Shown: positions 32,381 to 41,243, counted from the stretch's first letter. The stretch is 41,654 nt of DNA from Bryobacterales bacterium (GCA_003166875.1 PMUN01000296.1:1-41654), one strand, 5' to 3'. The notes: generated from the letters alone by a model not told the origin. A program made the numbers and translations.

Positions 32381-33940
32381 CTACCGTGCGGCAAAGGGTT
32401 TGCCGCGCACCATGGTGTAGACGGAGTCGAAGACGGTCAGGCCATTGATATTCGCCACGCTACCAACGGTGATCGGATCGGAGAGATATTGGACCGTGCT
32501 GTCAGCGTTGATGAACGCAGGCCACACGGGAAGGCCTGGGCCGTTTGGATCGCCCGACTTGGCGAAGTTGACCCAGTAGCTGGACATCTCGCCCGCTAAT
32601 TTCCGATCTCCCGCGGTCCAGTTCCAGGGCGACTGATCCAGGTGGTCGAAGACATACCAGAGCTCGGCGAAGTGGCTCGCCCCCCAACCCGCGTAGACGG
32701 AGCCGACGGGGAACGGCGGCTGCTGTCGAAACGAGTAGTAAAAGACAGGATGCCGGCCGGTTCCAGCTTGTAACCTCGCCCAGGCCCACATGTCCCAGCC
32801 GAAGCGGAGGTCGCGCTCGAGGCCGAGTTGCGCCTGCCGCGCCTCTTCGTCGGTGGCGTGGGGATATGCCGCAATCAGCGCAGGTGGAAGTTGGCCAACG
32901 CTGCGCTCGAGATCGCTCGAGAACGTGGCGGCCGTCTCGTGTGAGACATCCACCATCGCACGCGCTTCATCGACGTTCGAACCGATCAGCAGCGGGACAT
33001 CGTTTTGCTGCCCTGAAGCGAACGCTTCGTAGGGCGAAGCGGGAAGCACATAGGGTTCGATCACTGCGTGAACGATGCCTCCTGCGTTGCCGACGAGTTG
33101 GCTCGCGGGCAGCCGGCGCAGTTCCTTGAGCGAGGGTGCACCCAGAGAAACAGCGTACTTCTCCCCGTCGCGTTCTGCATTAGCCAGAAGGAACTGTGGT
33201 CCTAGCTGCAGCGGCTCAAACAGGCCGCCACTTTCTCCGATGGCCCGCTGAAACAAGCCTTTCGCCAAAGGCGAAGCCATCAGGATGCTGACCGATATAG
33301 AACCGGAGGATTGACCGGCGATGGCTACGCATTTCGGGTCACCGCCAAAGGCTGCGATATTTCGGTGCACCCATTCGAGTGCGGCAATCTGGTCCATCAG
33401 GCCGTAGTTCCCGGACGAGTGGTGCGGAGACTCGCGCGTCAACTCAGGAGTCGCAAGAAAGCCAAGTGGACCGAGGCGATAGGCGATGGTGACAACGATC
33501 ACGCCTTTGTGGGCGAGTCGATCACCCCAGTACAACGGCATTGAGGCCGACCCGTTGATGTATCCGCCGCCATAGATCCAGACGATCACCGGCAGATGCT
33601 CCTCTGGCCTATCGGCCGGCGTCCAGACGTTGAGGTAGAGGCAATCCTCACTCACAGCCGGCGGCGTCTCGCCCGGCATGGACACGCCCACTTGCATACA
33701 CGCCGGAGCGAACGTATCCGCCTTCCGCGTGCCAGTCCAGGGCGCGGCAGGCATCGGGGGACGCCAACGCAGGTCGCCGACCGGCGGTGCGGCAAACGGG
33801 ACTCCTTTATAGACGCTCAAGCCATTTGCGCTCACGCCGGATATTGTGCCGGACTCCGTCAGCACTTTCGGCGTAACGGCGGCAGTGGACAGATTTGCCG
33901 CCGCTGCTAGCACACACACGAGTTTCCATCGATTCTGCAA
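32381..33940 (-). CDS. Secreted type-B carboxylesterase
   Basis: The start was moved to a TTG (33940) behind GGAAGGAAGGGTCAA, so that the signal peptide LVCVLAAAANLSTAA begins the protein; length 519 aa. The alpha/beta-hydrolase fold shows SEDCLYLNVW, the oxyanion motif WIYGGGYINGS and the nucleophile elbow AGQSSGSISV. NVDEARAMVD and GASHFAELWYVF fit the later acid and histidine regions. It hydrolyses carboxylic esters outside the cytoplasm; the substrate is unknown. The ORF-track extension upstream of the TTG has no ribosome-binding site. Confidence 0.88.
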   Translation of the reverse strand: MQNRWKLVCVLAAAANLSTAAVTPKVLTESGTISGVSANGLSVYKGVPFAAPPVGDLRWRPPMPAAPWTGTRKADTFAPACMQVGVSMPGETPPAVSEDCLYLNVWTPADRPEEHLPVIVWIYGGGYINGSASMPLYWGDRLAHKGVIVVTIAYRLGPLGFLATPELTRESPHHSSGNYGLMDQIAALEWVHRNIAAFGGDPKCVAIAGQSSGSISVSILMASPLAKGLFQRAIGESGGLFEPLQLGPQFLLANAERDGEKYAVSLGAPSLKELRRLPASQLVGNAGGIVHAVIEPYVLPASPYEAFASGQQNDVPLLIGSNVDEARAMVDVSHETAATFSSDLERSVGQLPPALIAAYPHATDEEARQAQLGLERDLRFGWDMWAWARLQAGTGRHPVFYYSFRQQPPFPVGSVYAGWGASHFAELWYVFDHLDQSPWNWTAGDRKLAGEMSSYWVNFAKSGDPNGPGLPVWPAFINADSTVQYLSDPITVGSVANINGLTVFDSVYTMVRGKPFAAR

Positions 33941-34230
33941 TTGACCCTTCCTTCCAATTTCCTCCTTCCGGCGTATTCCCGCTGAGCAATAATGCTCACG
34001 TCCCAACAAATCGGCTGTCGAAACCCCAGCATAGATTCTGGCAGCAGTCGGCATCAGGGAAGTGGCGCGCTCGCTGAAAAGGTAACGAGAAGGCGGCCAG
34101 CATCCGGCAACCCCATTGGGACTGCCACTTGGACGAAAAGCGCGCGTTCGTTCCTTGTGGCTCGCGGACCAGGGCGTCCCACGCGCCGGATACGATCAAC
34201 TCCGGCCTTTGCCGCATGTAAAATCTCTTC

Positions 34231-34479
34231 ATGGTATTCACCAAGCGATTACGCGATGGAGTTCGTCGCGGAGAAATCACTTGCAGTGTCCGAATATGGA
34301 CGCGTCCTCATGTCAAAGTGGGCGCCCGGTACCCCATGGACGAAGGTGCGATCGAAGTGGATTCGATCAAGCCGATCGGTTTTCCGGATATCACTCCAGA
34401 GTTGGCTCGCGAATCGGGTTTCCTTGGTATCATCGATCTGCTCAAGGTTGCGAAACACGGTAAAGGCGAAAATAATTAA
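34231..34479 (+). CDS. ASCH-domain-like small protein, 82 aa
   Basis: The protein begins MVFTKRLRDGVRRGEITCSVRIW, the G-x-x-T/C-x-x-R pattern of ASCH domains. It continues through a beta-rich middle to LLKVAKHGKGEN, which usually precedes the last strand. ASCH domains are PUA-like and bind RNA or modified nucleotides. The final strand is missing because a stop follows GENN directly, so the gene could be slightly truncated. It is a single gene, divergent from the carboxylesterase. Confidence 0.65.
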   Translation: MVFTKRLRDGVRRGEITCSVRIWTRPHVKVGARYPMDEGAIEVDSIKPIGFPDITPELARESGFLGIIDLLKVAKHGKGENN

Positions 34480-34660
34480 TCGGTTCAGTTCCACTAGGTG
34501 CGTCCACGCACTAAGCAGCCAAGTCAACGCAAGCCCGCCTGAGGAAAGTTTAGGCTAATCCTGGTCGAGTACACCAAACCTCGGATGTAGGTATTTAGGC
34601 AACAACCTTCGGCAGGTCCTGTTTTGCCGAACCAAACAGGCAGGAGGATAATTCCGCGCT

Positions 34661-34816
34661 TTGCTAACTGCCGTGAGCGAAGTTTCACGGGACGAATCCG
34701 TCAGCGCCCCTGCATGTGGGCCCCGCTCAGGCTGGATCAATGTACGAGTGGCGCGTGATCCGGACAAAACAGGTGGCCCTCCCGGGACAGGCTTCCGAGC
34801 CGCCTCCTTTGGGTGA
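34661..34816 (+). CDS. Possible micro-gene 1, 51 aa
   Basis: A TTG-started frame (or GTG at 34673) downstream of AGGAGG reads MLTAVSEVSRDESVSAPACG and ends GTGFRAASFG. Its TGA is directly followed by the GTG of the next micro-gene. The tight junction is the main argument for coding; the composition alone is unremarkable. Function unknown. Confidence 0.3.
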   Translation: MLTAVSEVSRDESVSAPACGPRSGWINVRVARDPDKTGGPPGTGFRAASFG

Positions 34817-34951
34817 GTGACCAGCAGCCTAAGGGCCGCAGAGTGCGTTTTCGATAGAGCCATCAAAGGAATTGAGATGGAGGACATCGACGCACGCGTC
34901 ACGGCATTGGAACTGGCTGCTGAGGAAAATAAACCTGGCGGTCGGAGATGA
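34817..34951 (+). CDS. Micro-gene 2, 44 aa
   Basis: From a GTG directly after the previous stop, the frame reads MTSSLRAAECVFDRAIKGIE and EDIDARVTALELAAEENK. This is an amphipathic helix pair with typical coiled-coil leucine/alanine spacing and looks clearly protein-like. Its stop overlaps the ATG of the next gene (ATGA). An internal ATG at 34877 with a GGAATTGAG sequence is an alternative start. No named family. Confidence 0.55.
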   Translation: MTSSLRAAECVFDRAIKGIEMEDIDARVTALELAAEENKPGGRR

Positions 34952-35154
34952 CAAACCTTCAGAGACGCTTGGGCAAACTCAAAGCGCAACTCACCGATAG
35001 CTCGGGTCTGGTGCCGCACACAGCACCGTGGCTGGAATACTGGCGGAACTGGCTGGACAGATCAGCAAACGATCCGAACTTTCGATCGCAGGAACTTATG
35101 CCACTCGAGGCTGCACGTGCCATCATCTCGGGCGACGGCATAAACCCCTACTGA
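34948..35154 (+). CDS. Micro-gene 3, 68 aa
   Basis: The protein begins MTNLQRRLGKLKAQLTDSSG and contains WLEYWRNWLDR, a Trp-rich helix. It ends in an Ala-rich helix (LPLEAARAI-like). GGAG lies close before the ATG, which overlaps the stop of micro-gene 2. The style is that of orphan peptides found in Acidobacteriota mobile regions; no function is known. Confidence 0.55.
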   Translation: MTNLQRRLGKLKAQLTDSSGLVPHTAPWLEYWRNWLDRSANDPNFRSQELMPLEAARAIISGDGINPY

Positions 35155-35168
35155 ATCCGGGAGGATCA

Positions 35169-35249
35169 GTGAAATCGACATTGCTCCGGCGCCTACAGCA
35201 GCTTGCGCTTCGGGTTCAGGAGGGAAAGCTTGACACGTCGATTGTTTAA
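35169..35249 (+). CDS. Micro-gene 4, 26 aa
   Basis: A GTG five bases behind GGGAGG starts MKSTLLRRLQQLALRVQEGK, a basic amphipathic helix, with a TAA after 26 codons. It sits 14 bases after micro-gene 3. The strong ribosome-binding site supports translation despite its size. Confidence 0.4.
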   Translation: MKSTLLRRLQQLALRVQEGKLDTSIV

Positions 35250-35512
35250 AAGTTTTTGAATTCCCTAATAATTCAGGGGCCCCTAAGAGCTGTTCAAGCA
35301 CAGCCAAACGTCCATTGATCCACAGACCCTCGCGGCCTTGCCTAGGTACCGCTCGGGTCGAATCGGCTCTCTCAATGGAAGAGCGCTCGATCTCCCTGCC
35401 CACAAAATACGCCCAGGACGGGCAAAATCACACAAAGTACTTATGCGTGTGATTGAAGGCTCGGGAGATCGAGTTTTGCTCGAACCTGATTTCGCGCAAA
35501 GTCCGAGCGCGC

Positions 35513-36328
35513 TTACTTCTTCTTGGCTGTCTTCTTTTTGGCGGCGGCCTTTTTCTTGGGGGCTGACGCGCCCTTGGGATAGATAGTGGCGGAGAACGCG
35601 TAGTCGGAGGCATCAATGTCCAGGCCGCCGATGATCGGCTCGCCATCTATCGTGATTTCGCCGGGGATTTGGTAGCACATGATCGACTTCGGGTCGGGGG
35701 TTGTGCCATTGATGGTCGAGTCTTCGATAGGGGTCAGAACTTGATCGGTGGTTTCCTGCGCGCTCCACCCATCGTTCTTGAGGAAATAGGCGATGGCTTT
35801 CTTTTTATCGATCTTCTTCACGAGCGCCTTCCGCATATGCTCGTGCACAAACCCGAGCGTATGGCCGGTTTCGTGCCGAACGACGCGGTAAAACTCCCCA
35901 TCCTCAGTCTGCATGGTGAAAGCCTCAAGGTTCATCGTGGCTTCACCCTTCTTGATGGTCTTGATCTGCGTGCCTACATAGGACCAATAACCGCCGTCCT
36001 GGCCGCCCGCGCGCGCGATGCGCACGTCGGCGTTATCGCGGTCCTTGGTGGGAGTGAAGGTGACGTTGGCGTTCTTGTTCCATGCGTTCATGTGGCTCAG
36101 AATCCTGTTCTTGAGCGCGGATTCTGGACTATCCAGAAATCCGACCGTCAGCTTCACGCCGCTCGTACCCCAGTAAGCGGTGGTCAACAGCGCAATGTGC
36201 AAGGGCGAGGGCGCGCCCATCCCCAAGGCTGCCATGCGCTCCACTGGCGGGCGATTCATGGGGTTGATGGTGATCGCGTGATGCGCCGCCTCGATTAATT
36301 GGCCTGCGTCAATCGCTTGGGCAGGCAT
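35513..36328 (-). CDS. Astacin-like (M12A) zinc metallopeptidase
   Basis: The 271-aa protein has HETGHTLGFVHE at residues 152-163, the astacin signature HExxHxxGxxHE with ligands H152, H156 and H162 and catalytic E153. A Met-turn follows at SIMCYQIPG (about 217-225). The N-terminal segment LTTAYWGTSGVKLTVGFLDS fits the start of the catalytic domain. The C-terminus is a Lys/Ala tail (KKKAAAKKKTAKKK). No signal peptide is present. The start ATG has no good ribosome-binding site; a strong one serves an ATG 29 bases upstream in another frame. The gene is third in a leftward set with an MBL hydrolase and an M4-like peptidase. Confidence 0.85.
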   Translation of the reverse strand: MPAQAIDAGQLIEAAHHAITINPMNRPPVERMAALGMGAPSPLHIALLTTAYWGTSGVKLTVGFLDSPESALKNRILSHMNAWNKNANVTFTPTKDRDNADVRIARAGGQDGGYWSYVGTQIKTIKKGEATMNLEAFTMQTEDGEFYRVVRHETGHTLGFVHEHMRKALVKKIDKKKAIAYFLKNDGWSAQETTDQVLTPIEDSTINGTTPDPKSIMCYQIPGEITIDGEPIIGGLDIDASDYAFSATIYPKGASAPKKKAAAKKKTAKKK

Positions 36329-36387
36329 ACGAGCTGCTTCGCTACTTTGTCCTTCATTTGTTCTCCTTGTTCTTTCTCTAAAAATTG

Positions 36388-37641
36388 CTAAACGACTTCG
36401 ACCTCGATCGGTACAACGGTGGCTTTCTTGCCGAGCGTACTTTCCAACTTGCTCCCGCTCTTTAGCGCCTTCACGAGGTTCGTGGACGGCACCTTGCCAT
36501 CTTCGGACTTGTCATAGACGCCGGCCGCGGTAGACATCAATGTCTTCAGCTTCTTGCCTTTGCGCTTATCGAAGAAATCCCATAGCTTGTGGGGAGTGGC
36601 GTTGCGGCTGCCGTGGTGGCCCACTTTGTACACGTCCACGTCGTGAAGAAGTTCCTTGATTCCCTTTTGCGAAAGCGCCCATTGCCAGTTCTCAAGCTGC
36701 GCGTCTCCGGGGAAGAGAAGCTTCTTGCCGGCCACCTCAAACAACAGAATCAGACTTGTATTGTTGAGGTAGTTGTCCAGGATCCGGACGATTCCCAAAA
36801 CGTTTTTCTTGAGAGCCGCATCGGCGTGCTGTACGAACCAGCGCATCTCCGTTGGTATCGCGCTACGGTACGCGGCGGCTCCCGGGAAAAGTTTGAATTT
36901 TCCCTTCTCCACCCCGCGCTGTTGCAAGCCCCAGTACTTGGAGGCGATCCAGTATTCATCACTATTCTTGGCGTATTTCTTGAGGTTCGCCTGCTTGAGC
37001 GTCGGCGGCCCCAAGACGGTAACTTTGACACCGGGGAGAAGTTTGCTGTTTTCAAGTCCGGACGGATCTCCGTAGGCGAGAAACTTGGGAGGCTTGCTTC
37101 CCATTTTCTGGAGATTCTGTACGGCGTCGGGATTCTTGGTGTTATTGGAAGCGAGCTTCTCTAAACGTGTCGTCTGGTTGCCCGGCCCTCGCCACAACGA
37201 CGCCCGGTCTACGACGGACTGCGCGTACGCCTGCATCGCATTGAGCGAAGCGAAATAAACTTGCGTAGCCTGCGCCGGTTGATTTTTTTTGAACAACGCC
37301 GCGGAGGTTGCGTTGGCGCCCGCCTTCGGATCTTCGGTCCAGGGCTGAATCACGATCTCCGGCTCGCACGAAGCGATGATGGCGCCGCCGCTCTTGTCGG
37401 AAAATCCGCTGATGTGGTCCTTGTGCCGGTGGGTGGCGACGACCGCGTAGAGCTTCTCGCCGCACGCTTCTTTGATCTTCGCGGCGATGCCCTTCATGTC
37501 CGCGCTACCGCTCGCGGTGCCGAAGTCGATCAGAATACTTTGGTCCTTCAGCGGCGGCTCGTAATGGAACGTCAGCAGAAAGCAATCGCCAAAGCCGACG
37601 ACGAACATGCGGATGGTTACTTTGATGGGTTTAGTCGCCAA
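36388..37641 (-). CDS. MBL-fold hydrolase (ComEC/Rec2-like)
   Basis: The 417-aa protein is a metallo-beta-lactamase-fold enzyme. ATHRHKDHISGF gives the HxHxDH metal site (H71, H73, D75, H76), and FPGDAQLENWQWAL and VGHHGSRNATP supply later ligands. The pattern is that of ComEC/Rec2-type MBL domains, which may act on nucleic acids or phosphodiesters. There are no membrane segments, so it is a cytosolic stand-alone version. It overlaps the end of the M4-like peptidase gene by 11 bases and is followed after 59 bases by the astacin-like gene. Confidence 0.88.
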   Translation of the reverse strand: MATKPIKVTIRMFVVGFGDCFLLTFHYEPPLKDQSILIDFGTASGSADMKGIAAKIKEACGEKLYAVVATHRHKDHISGFSDKSGGAIIASCEPEIVIQPWTEDPKAGANATSAALFKKNQPAQATQVYFASLNAMQAYAQSVVDRASLWRGPGNQTTRLEKLASNNTKNPDAVQNLQKMGSKPPKFLAYGDPSGLENSKLLPGVKVTVLGPPTLKQANLKKYAKNSDEYWIASKYWGLQQRGVEKGKFKLFPGAAAYRSAIPTEMRWFVQHADAALKKNVLGIVRILDNYLNNTSLILLFEVAGKKLLFPGDAQLENWQWALSQKGIKELLHDVDVYKVGHHGSRNATPHKLWDFFDKRKGKKLKTLMSTAAGVYDKSEDGKVPSTNLVKALKSGSKLESTLGKKATVVPIEVEVV

Positions 37642-39388
37642 TGTGGTCGTCCTCCAAATCCGCCTCGAGCGTAGGCTGCCCGCGCAGGATGCTCTCGAGG
37701 TGCATGGCGCTAAACGACATCTTTGTATTGAAGGCGCCGGTCTTCCAGAGATATTCGAGGCGCTGGTTTTGGCGGGCGTGTGTTCCGATCCGGTTCCGCA
37801 CGTGATACTTCAAGCGGCCGGCTTCATCAAAGATCAGCGCTCCGCCGCCGTAGATGGTGAGGTCCTGATCGCCGGGCATTCCACGCGGTTTTTTGAGCCC
37901 GAACTGGTCCAGATCGCTGGCTTGCAAGCGAACCTGCTGCGAGTAGGTCGCCACGGTTTCGTGCAGCACGAAGCCGTCAGAGCTCACCCGATAACATGGG
38001 TCTACGCTACCCACGTTCGTGTAGGCCCGAGTCTCTACCTTGAGCGCATCCCGGTTCTCCCACAAGAAGCGGAAGATCTCGTCTTTATCGTGCTGCATGG
38101 ACTCAAAGTGAGTGCGGTTGTAGATCAAACCTTTGTTCTCTGTTTCGTTTTCGTCGGGCGATCCCCACAACCCGGGCTCCGGCTGATTCTTGCTTGTGGC
38201 CGCGGGCTGGAATCCGAACGATTTGAATCCGTCAATGAGCGACTTGCGATATCCGTAGCGCGAGTCGTCGCGATGCATTTCGAAGTCGGCGGTCAGCATC
38301 GCGCTCAAGAAATCCCCAAACACGAGGTCCGTGGGCGGACAGTAGTCCAGCGCGCGGATGCACATGTTCAGCAAGTGCTCCGCGGTTTCGATCGCAGCAT
38401 CGACAACGCCCACCCGGCTGACTTTGCCTCGTCCGAGATCTCCGTACAGTACGATTCGGCCTAGCCAAACCTTCAAAAACGTTCCCAGCACCGCGGCCAC
38501 CAGCAGTTCTCCGCGGCGGTGGGACTCCTGATACTCATCCGTATCTTTCAACGCCGGGCTAGGGGCGATGTTGATGGAGCGGCGCAAGGACATTCCACGC
38601 ACGCCGTACATAGCTTCGCCAACCTGGTCCGCGAGCCCCAGGAGCAAGCTGTTCTTCAACGCATCTTCCGTCACGTCCTTCGCGTCGACTAGTTCCTTGC
38701 TCAACGATTTGCCGCGATCCAACCCGACACTCACGATTTCGCGAAGGGAAAGAACCGACAAAAGCGCCACGATATCGCCGAACGCTTCGTGAAATGCGGC
38801 TTGATCCGCAGAAGAAGGACGCAGGTAGCCAGGGCGCAGGCCGTCCACGAGAGCGTGCGTGGTCTCATGCGCGACCACGTCGTGCGAGAGACAAGTGAAC
38901 ACCATTCTCTGGGTATCGGGATAGTAACCAAAGAAGATGGCTCGATCGCCTTGCGAATAGAACGCGTTGAGATCGAGAAACGCGTGAGGAGCAATGGTGA
39001 TCTGATGGCCTGCGAAGCTCCACGGCACGCGGCGGCCCAGCGCGCGCTCAAACCGCGCGAGCACGCTCATCACGATCGCGTAGGTGCTGCGGGCGTGGAA
39101 GGCGCGGTCCGTTTCCGGGTGCGCGACTTTCTTTTCGAGATCCTCGCCGCGGTATGGCGCCGCCTTGTAAAGGACGCGATTCGTCGCGTCGTAATCGACG
39201 ACCTGTACTCGATAGCCGCGCGGCCCGGGCATCAACTGTTCGTTGGGAATCTCGATCACAGCGGTAAGGACTTTGCCGTCGCGATCTTTGATGGTGGGGT
39301 CGAGCGCGATGATCCGGTACTTGCACGTAGGCTGGGGATTCGGAATAATCGCGACGTGTCTCGCCGATTTCGGCAACCTTGTAGCCAT
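37631..39388 (-). CDS. M4-like (gluzincin) metallopeptidase without signal peptide
   Basis: The start was moved to the ATG at 39388 (MATRLPKSARHVAII), which follows GGGAGACCAACACT. The product is 585 aa. HETTH at residues 174-178 is the zinc-binding HExxH, and FHEAFGDIVALLS supplies the glutamate ligand (E201), as in thermolysin-type peptidases. No signal peptide or typical M4 propeptide is seen, so it probably acts inside the cell or needs another export route. The C-terminal half (residues about 300-585) is family-specific and unrecognised. It heads the leftward trio and is divergent from the unknown/nuclease pair. Confidence 0.82.
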   Translation of the reverse strand: MATRLPKSARHVAIIPNPQPTCKYRIIALDPTIKDRDGKVLTAVIEIPNEQLMPGPRGYRVQVVDYDATNRVLYKAAPYRGEDLEKKVAHPETDRAFHARSTYAIVMSVLARFERALGRRVPWSFAGHQITIAPHAFLDLNAFYSQGDRAIFFGYYPDTQRMVFTCLSHDVVAHETTHALVDGLRPGYLRPSSADQAAFHEAFGDIVALLSVLSLREIVSVGLDRGKSLSKELVDAKDVTEDALKNSLLLGLADQVGEAMYGVRGMSLRRSINIAPSPALKDTDEYQESHRRGELLVAAVLGTFLKVWLGRIVLYGDLGRGKVSRVGVVDAAIETAEHLLNMCIRALDYCPPTDLVFGDFLSAMLTADFEMHRDDSRYGYRKSLIDGFKSFGFQPAATSKNQPEPGLWGSPDENETENKGLIYNRTHFESMQHDKDEIFRFLWENRDALKVETRAYTNVGSVDPCYRVSSDGFVLHETVATYSQQVRLQASDLDQFGLKKPRGMPGDQDLTIYGGGALIFDEAGRLKYHVRNRIGTHARQNQRLEYLWKTGAFNTKMSFSAMHLESILRGQPTLEADLEDDHIGD

Positions 39389-39555
39389 AGTGTTGGTCTC
39401 CCGTGGGCTGTATTTCTCCGGAGACCTCCTCCCTTTTCCCTTTTCCAGGACCTTCTCTAGTGTTAGCGCAATTATAGCGATGAAAGGGACATATTTGTAC
39501 AGGTGTCTTTTAGAAATGAGGTAAACTTCTGGTAGTTCCCTTTCGAACAACTTCC

Positions 39556-40080
39556 ATGGCCGATGAAAACACAACAGCGGAAGATCTGATCGCCGAAATC
39601 AGGGAAGCAGCGAGCGATTTTACGGCAGGGGAGGCGGAGATCTTCGCCCAGGAAGCCAGGCAGGAGGTCGCTCAATACCGGCAGGCCGCTCTGACCTTCG
39701 GGTTTGGAGAGGAAACACGCATACGCGCCGTCGGCCTCGGGCAGACGTTCGTAGTTCCTGAGCCCTATAGATCTCGGGCTGAGGTTTTTCTGGTTTTTGA
39801 GGTCTTTGTGAGATTCTTTATTGACCCGATCCTCGTTGGAGCCTCCTTGCCGGAACTGCTCGGCGAAATCGATCCGGAAGTCGAACGGCTTGAGTTCGTC
39901 GATTCACCGTTCAATTCGGGCCGCGAGACAGGAAATCCGGAACCCCGAATACTTTATCTTGGGGAAACTGGGGAGCTGAGGGCGGGCGCTTCCGGTCTTA
40001 TTGAGATCGCTACCGAATTAGGCCGAGCGCTGTTCGGCGAGGCGTTTCGGGCTGGTGAGTTTTGGGAGACGAACGAGTGA
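39556..40080 (+). CDS. Unknown protein upstream of the nuclease-like gene, 174 aa
   Basis: The N-terminus (MADENTTAEDLIAEIREAASDF) is acidic and helical. A basic or hydrophobic middle follows (VPEPYRSRAEVFLVFEVFVRFF), then an acidic C-terminal half. The protein is overall very acidic, as are many antitoxin or immunity partners. The next gene begins at its stop (GTGA). I recognise no family. Its position before a PD-(D/E)xK-like nuclease suggests a partner role, which is inference. Confidence 0.6.
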   Translation: MADENTTAEDLIAEIREAASDFTAGEAEIFAQEARQEVAQYRQAALTFGFGEETRIRAVGLGQTFVVPEPYRSRAEVFLVFEVFVRFFIDPILVGASLPELLGEIDPEVERLEFVDSPFNSGRETGNPEPRILYLGETGELRAGASGLIEIATELGRALFGEAFRAGEFWETNE

Positions 40081-40778
40081 GCTCGATTAATCCAGGGTTG
40101 CTCCGCCGTTTCTTCCGAGCGTTTTCCAGGCTGCGGGTTGTCGTACCTACGAGCAAAGGAAACCAGTACGAGTTGTTCACGTTTCTAAATGTGTGCCTGA
40201 CGGCAAAGAGAGCTAGATTGCGCGTTAGCATGACAGGCCACAAAGGAAAGTACGTGGTTCGCTCGTCGCCCGGAAATTTGGGAGGGCCATACGGCTATGC
40301 GATTCTCACTACGCAGAACTCGACGGATTACGAATTGCACAATGGCATAGAGATCGACGGGCAGTCGGGAATGAAACACGAGGCCGACCTCTTGCTGTTA
40401 GGTGCGAGGGGAACGGCGGCTGCGGGTCCTCCGCGATCCGCCCTTCTCACCCAAGACCTCATGTGGGCGGCGGAATGCAAGTTCTACAGTGCATCCAGCC
40501 GGCTGAAGGGGGAGTCACGAAAAGCTGTGGGAGTGACTCTCGACTTTTCCTTGAAGGGACACTCAAGCTGGCGCGCCGGCGTCATGTCGGGATGTCTTCA
40601 TTGCGGAATGGGTTTCGAGGCTTGCTTCGTCACCAACGTGCGTCAGGGTCTGCGGCCTGATATTGAGGACTACCTAGACGCGTACAGAATCAGTCCCCTA
40701 TTCGGAGTTCTTCCAAAACGGAAGAGTTTGAGAGGACTTCACGCACACGCACGGCAGATGTTGTCCAATCTCCCGTAG
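40077..40778 (+). CDS. PD-(D/E)xK-like nuclease, 233 aa
   Basis: The GTG start overlaps the previous stop and has GGGAGACGAAC before it. The TTG start in the ORF track lies 15 bases earlier. The core reads IEIDGQSGMKHEADLLLLG and then WAAECKFYS. D104, E133 and K135 fit the D...ExK triad of PD-(D/E)xK nucleases, with an upstream acidic residue (E102 or E92). The N-terminus is basic (LLRRFFRAFSRLRVVV). The rest (AVGVTLDFSLKGHSSW) fits further core strands and helices. It may cut DNA. The fold assignment is motif-based and not verified. Confidence 0.65.
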   Translation: MSSINPGLLRRFFRAFSRLRVVVPTSKGNQYELFTFLNVCLTAKRARLRVSMTGHKGKYVVRSSPGNLGGPYGYAILTTQNSTDYELHNGIEIDGQSGMKHEADLLLLGARGTAAAGPPRSALLTQDLMWAAECKFYSASSRLKGESRKAVGVTLDFSLKGHSSWRAGVMSGCLHCGMGFEACFVTNVRQGLRPDIEDYLDAYRISPLFGVLPKRKSLRGLHAHARQMLSNLP

Positions 40779-40808
40779 AAGCCCAGCTAGCCCCGCCGCA
40801 CGGTGCTG

Positions 40809-41243
40809 CTATATTGAGGCATCAGTCGCGTGCGTGTGCGTTCCTGCCAGGATGAGCTGCGAAGCATCGATTTTCGAAAAACCCGTCAATGTGTAGGCCG
40901 CCGCCTGGTGCAGCAGATACCGCGACGCGCACCAAAGGTCAACAAAGCACAACGCCGCCGTGTGGCCGACGCCATCGTCGATGTAGAGGGCCCGCGCGAA
41001 CAGCGGATGCCCCACGCCTTTGGCGGTTGTTCCCGCCAGACTGTACCCGGCCATGGCGACAAGTTCGCTCGGAGTGATGTCGACCTCCGCCACGCCGCAG
41101 CGGGCCACGCCGGTTCGCGCCGCCGCTCGGGCGGTCCCTGTCTTCACCTGAAATGTGACACGGCGGCGGCTGGACGCGCGTGCAACCATCTTTTCCAGCG
41201 CGCGAAGTTTTTGCGACAGTGTGGTTCGTGAGGGAGCGGGCAT
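40809..41243 (-). pseudogene. Truncated neutral/alkaline ceramidase-like gene
   Basis: Residues about 45-140 match the N-terminal part of neutral/alkaline ceramidase-type proteins: GVAEVDITPSELVAMAGY, ALCFVDLWCAS and LILAGTHTHATDA, whose histidines bind metal. The family is normally over 400 residues, but here a stop comes three residues after the His motif. The rest is absent, with the convergent nuclease gene ending 30 bases away. No signal peptide is obvious. It is most likely a gene cut by insertion or deletion at the edge of the nuclease/protease cassette. Confidence 0.65.

Noticed and set aside
35268-35290. AGGGGCCCCT palindrome as a terminator
   Set aside because: The stem has no loop and no T-tract follows, so it is at most a short palindromic site.
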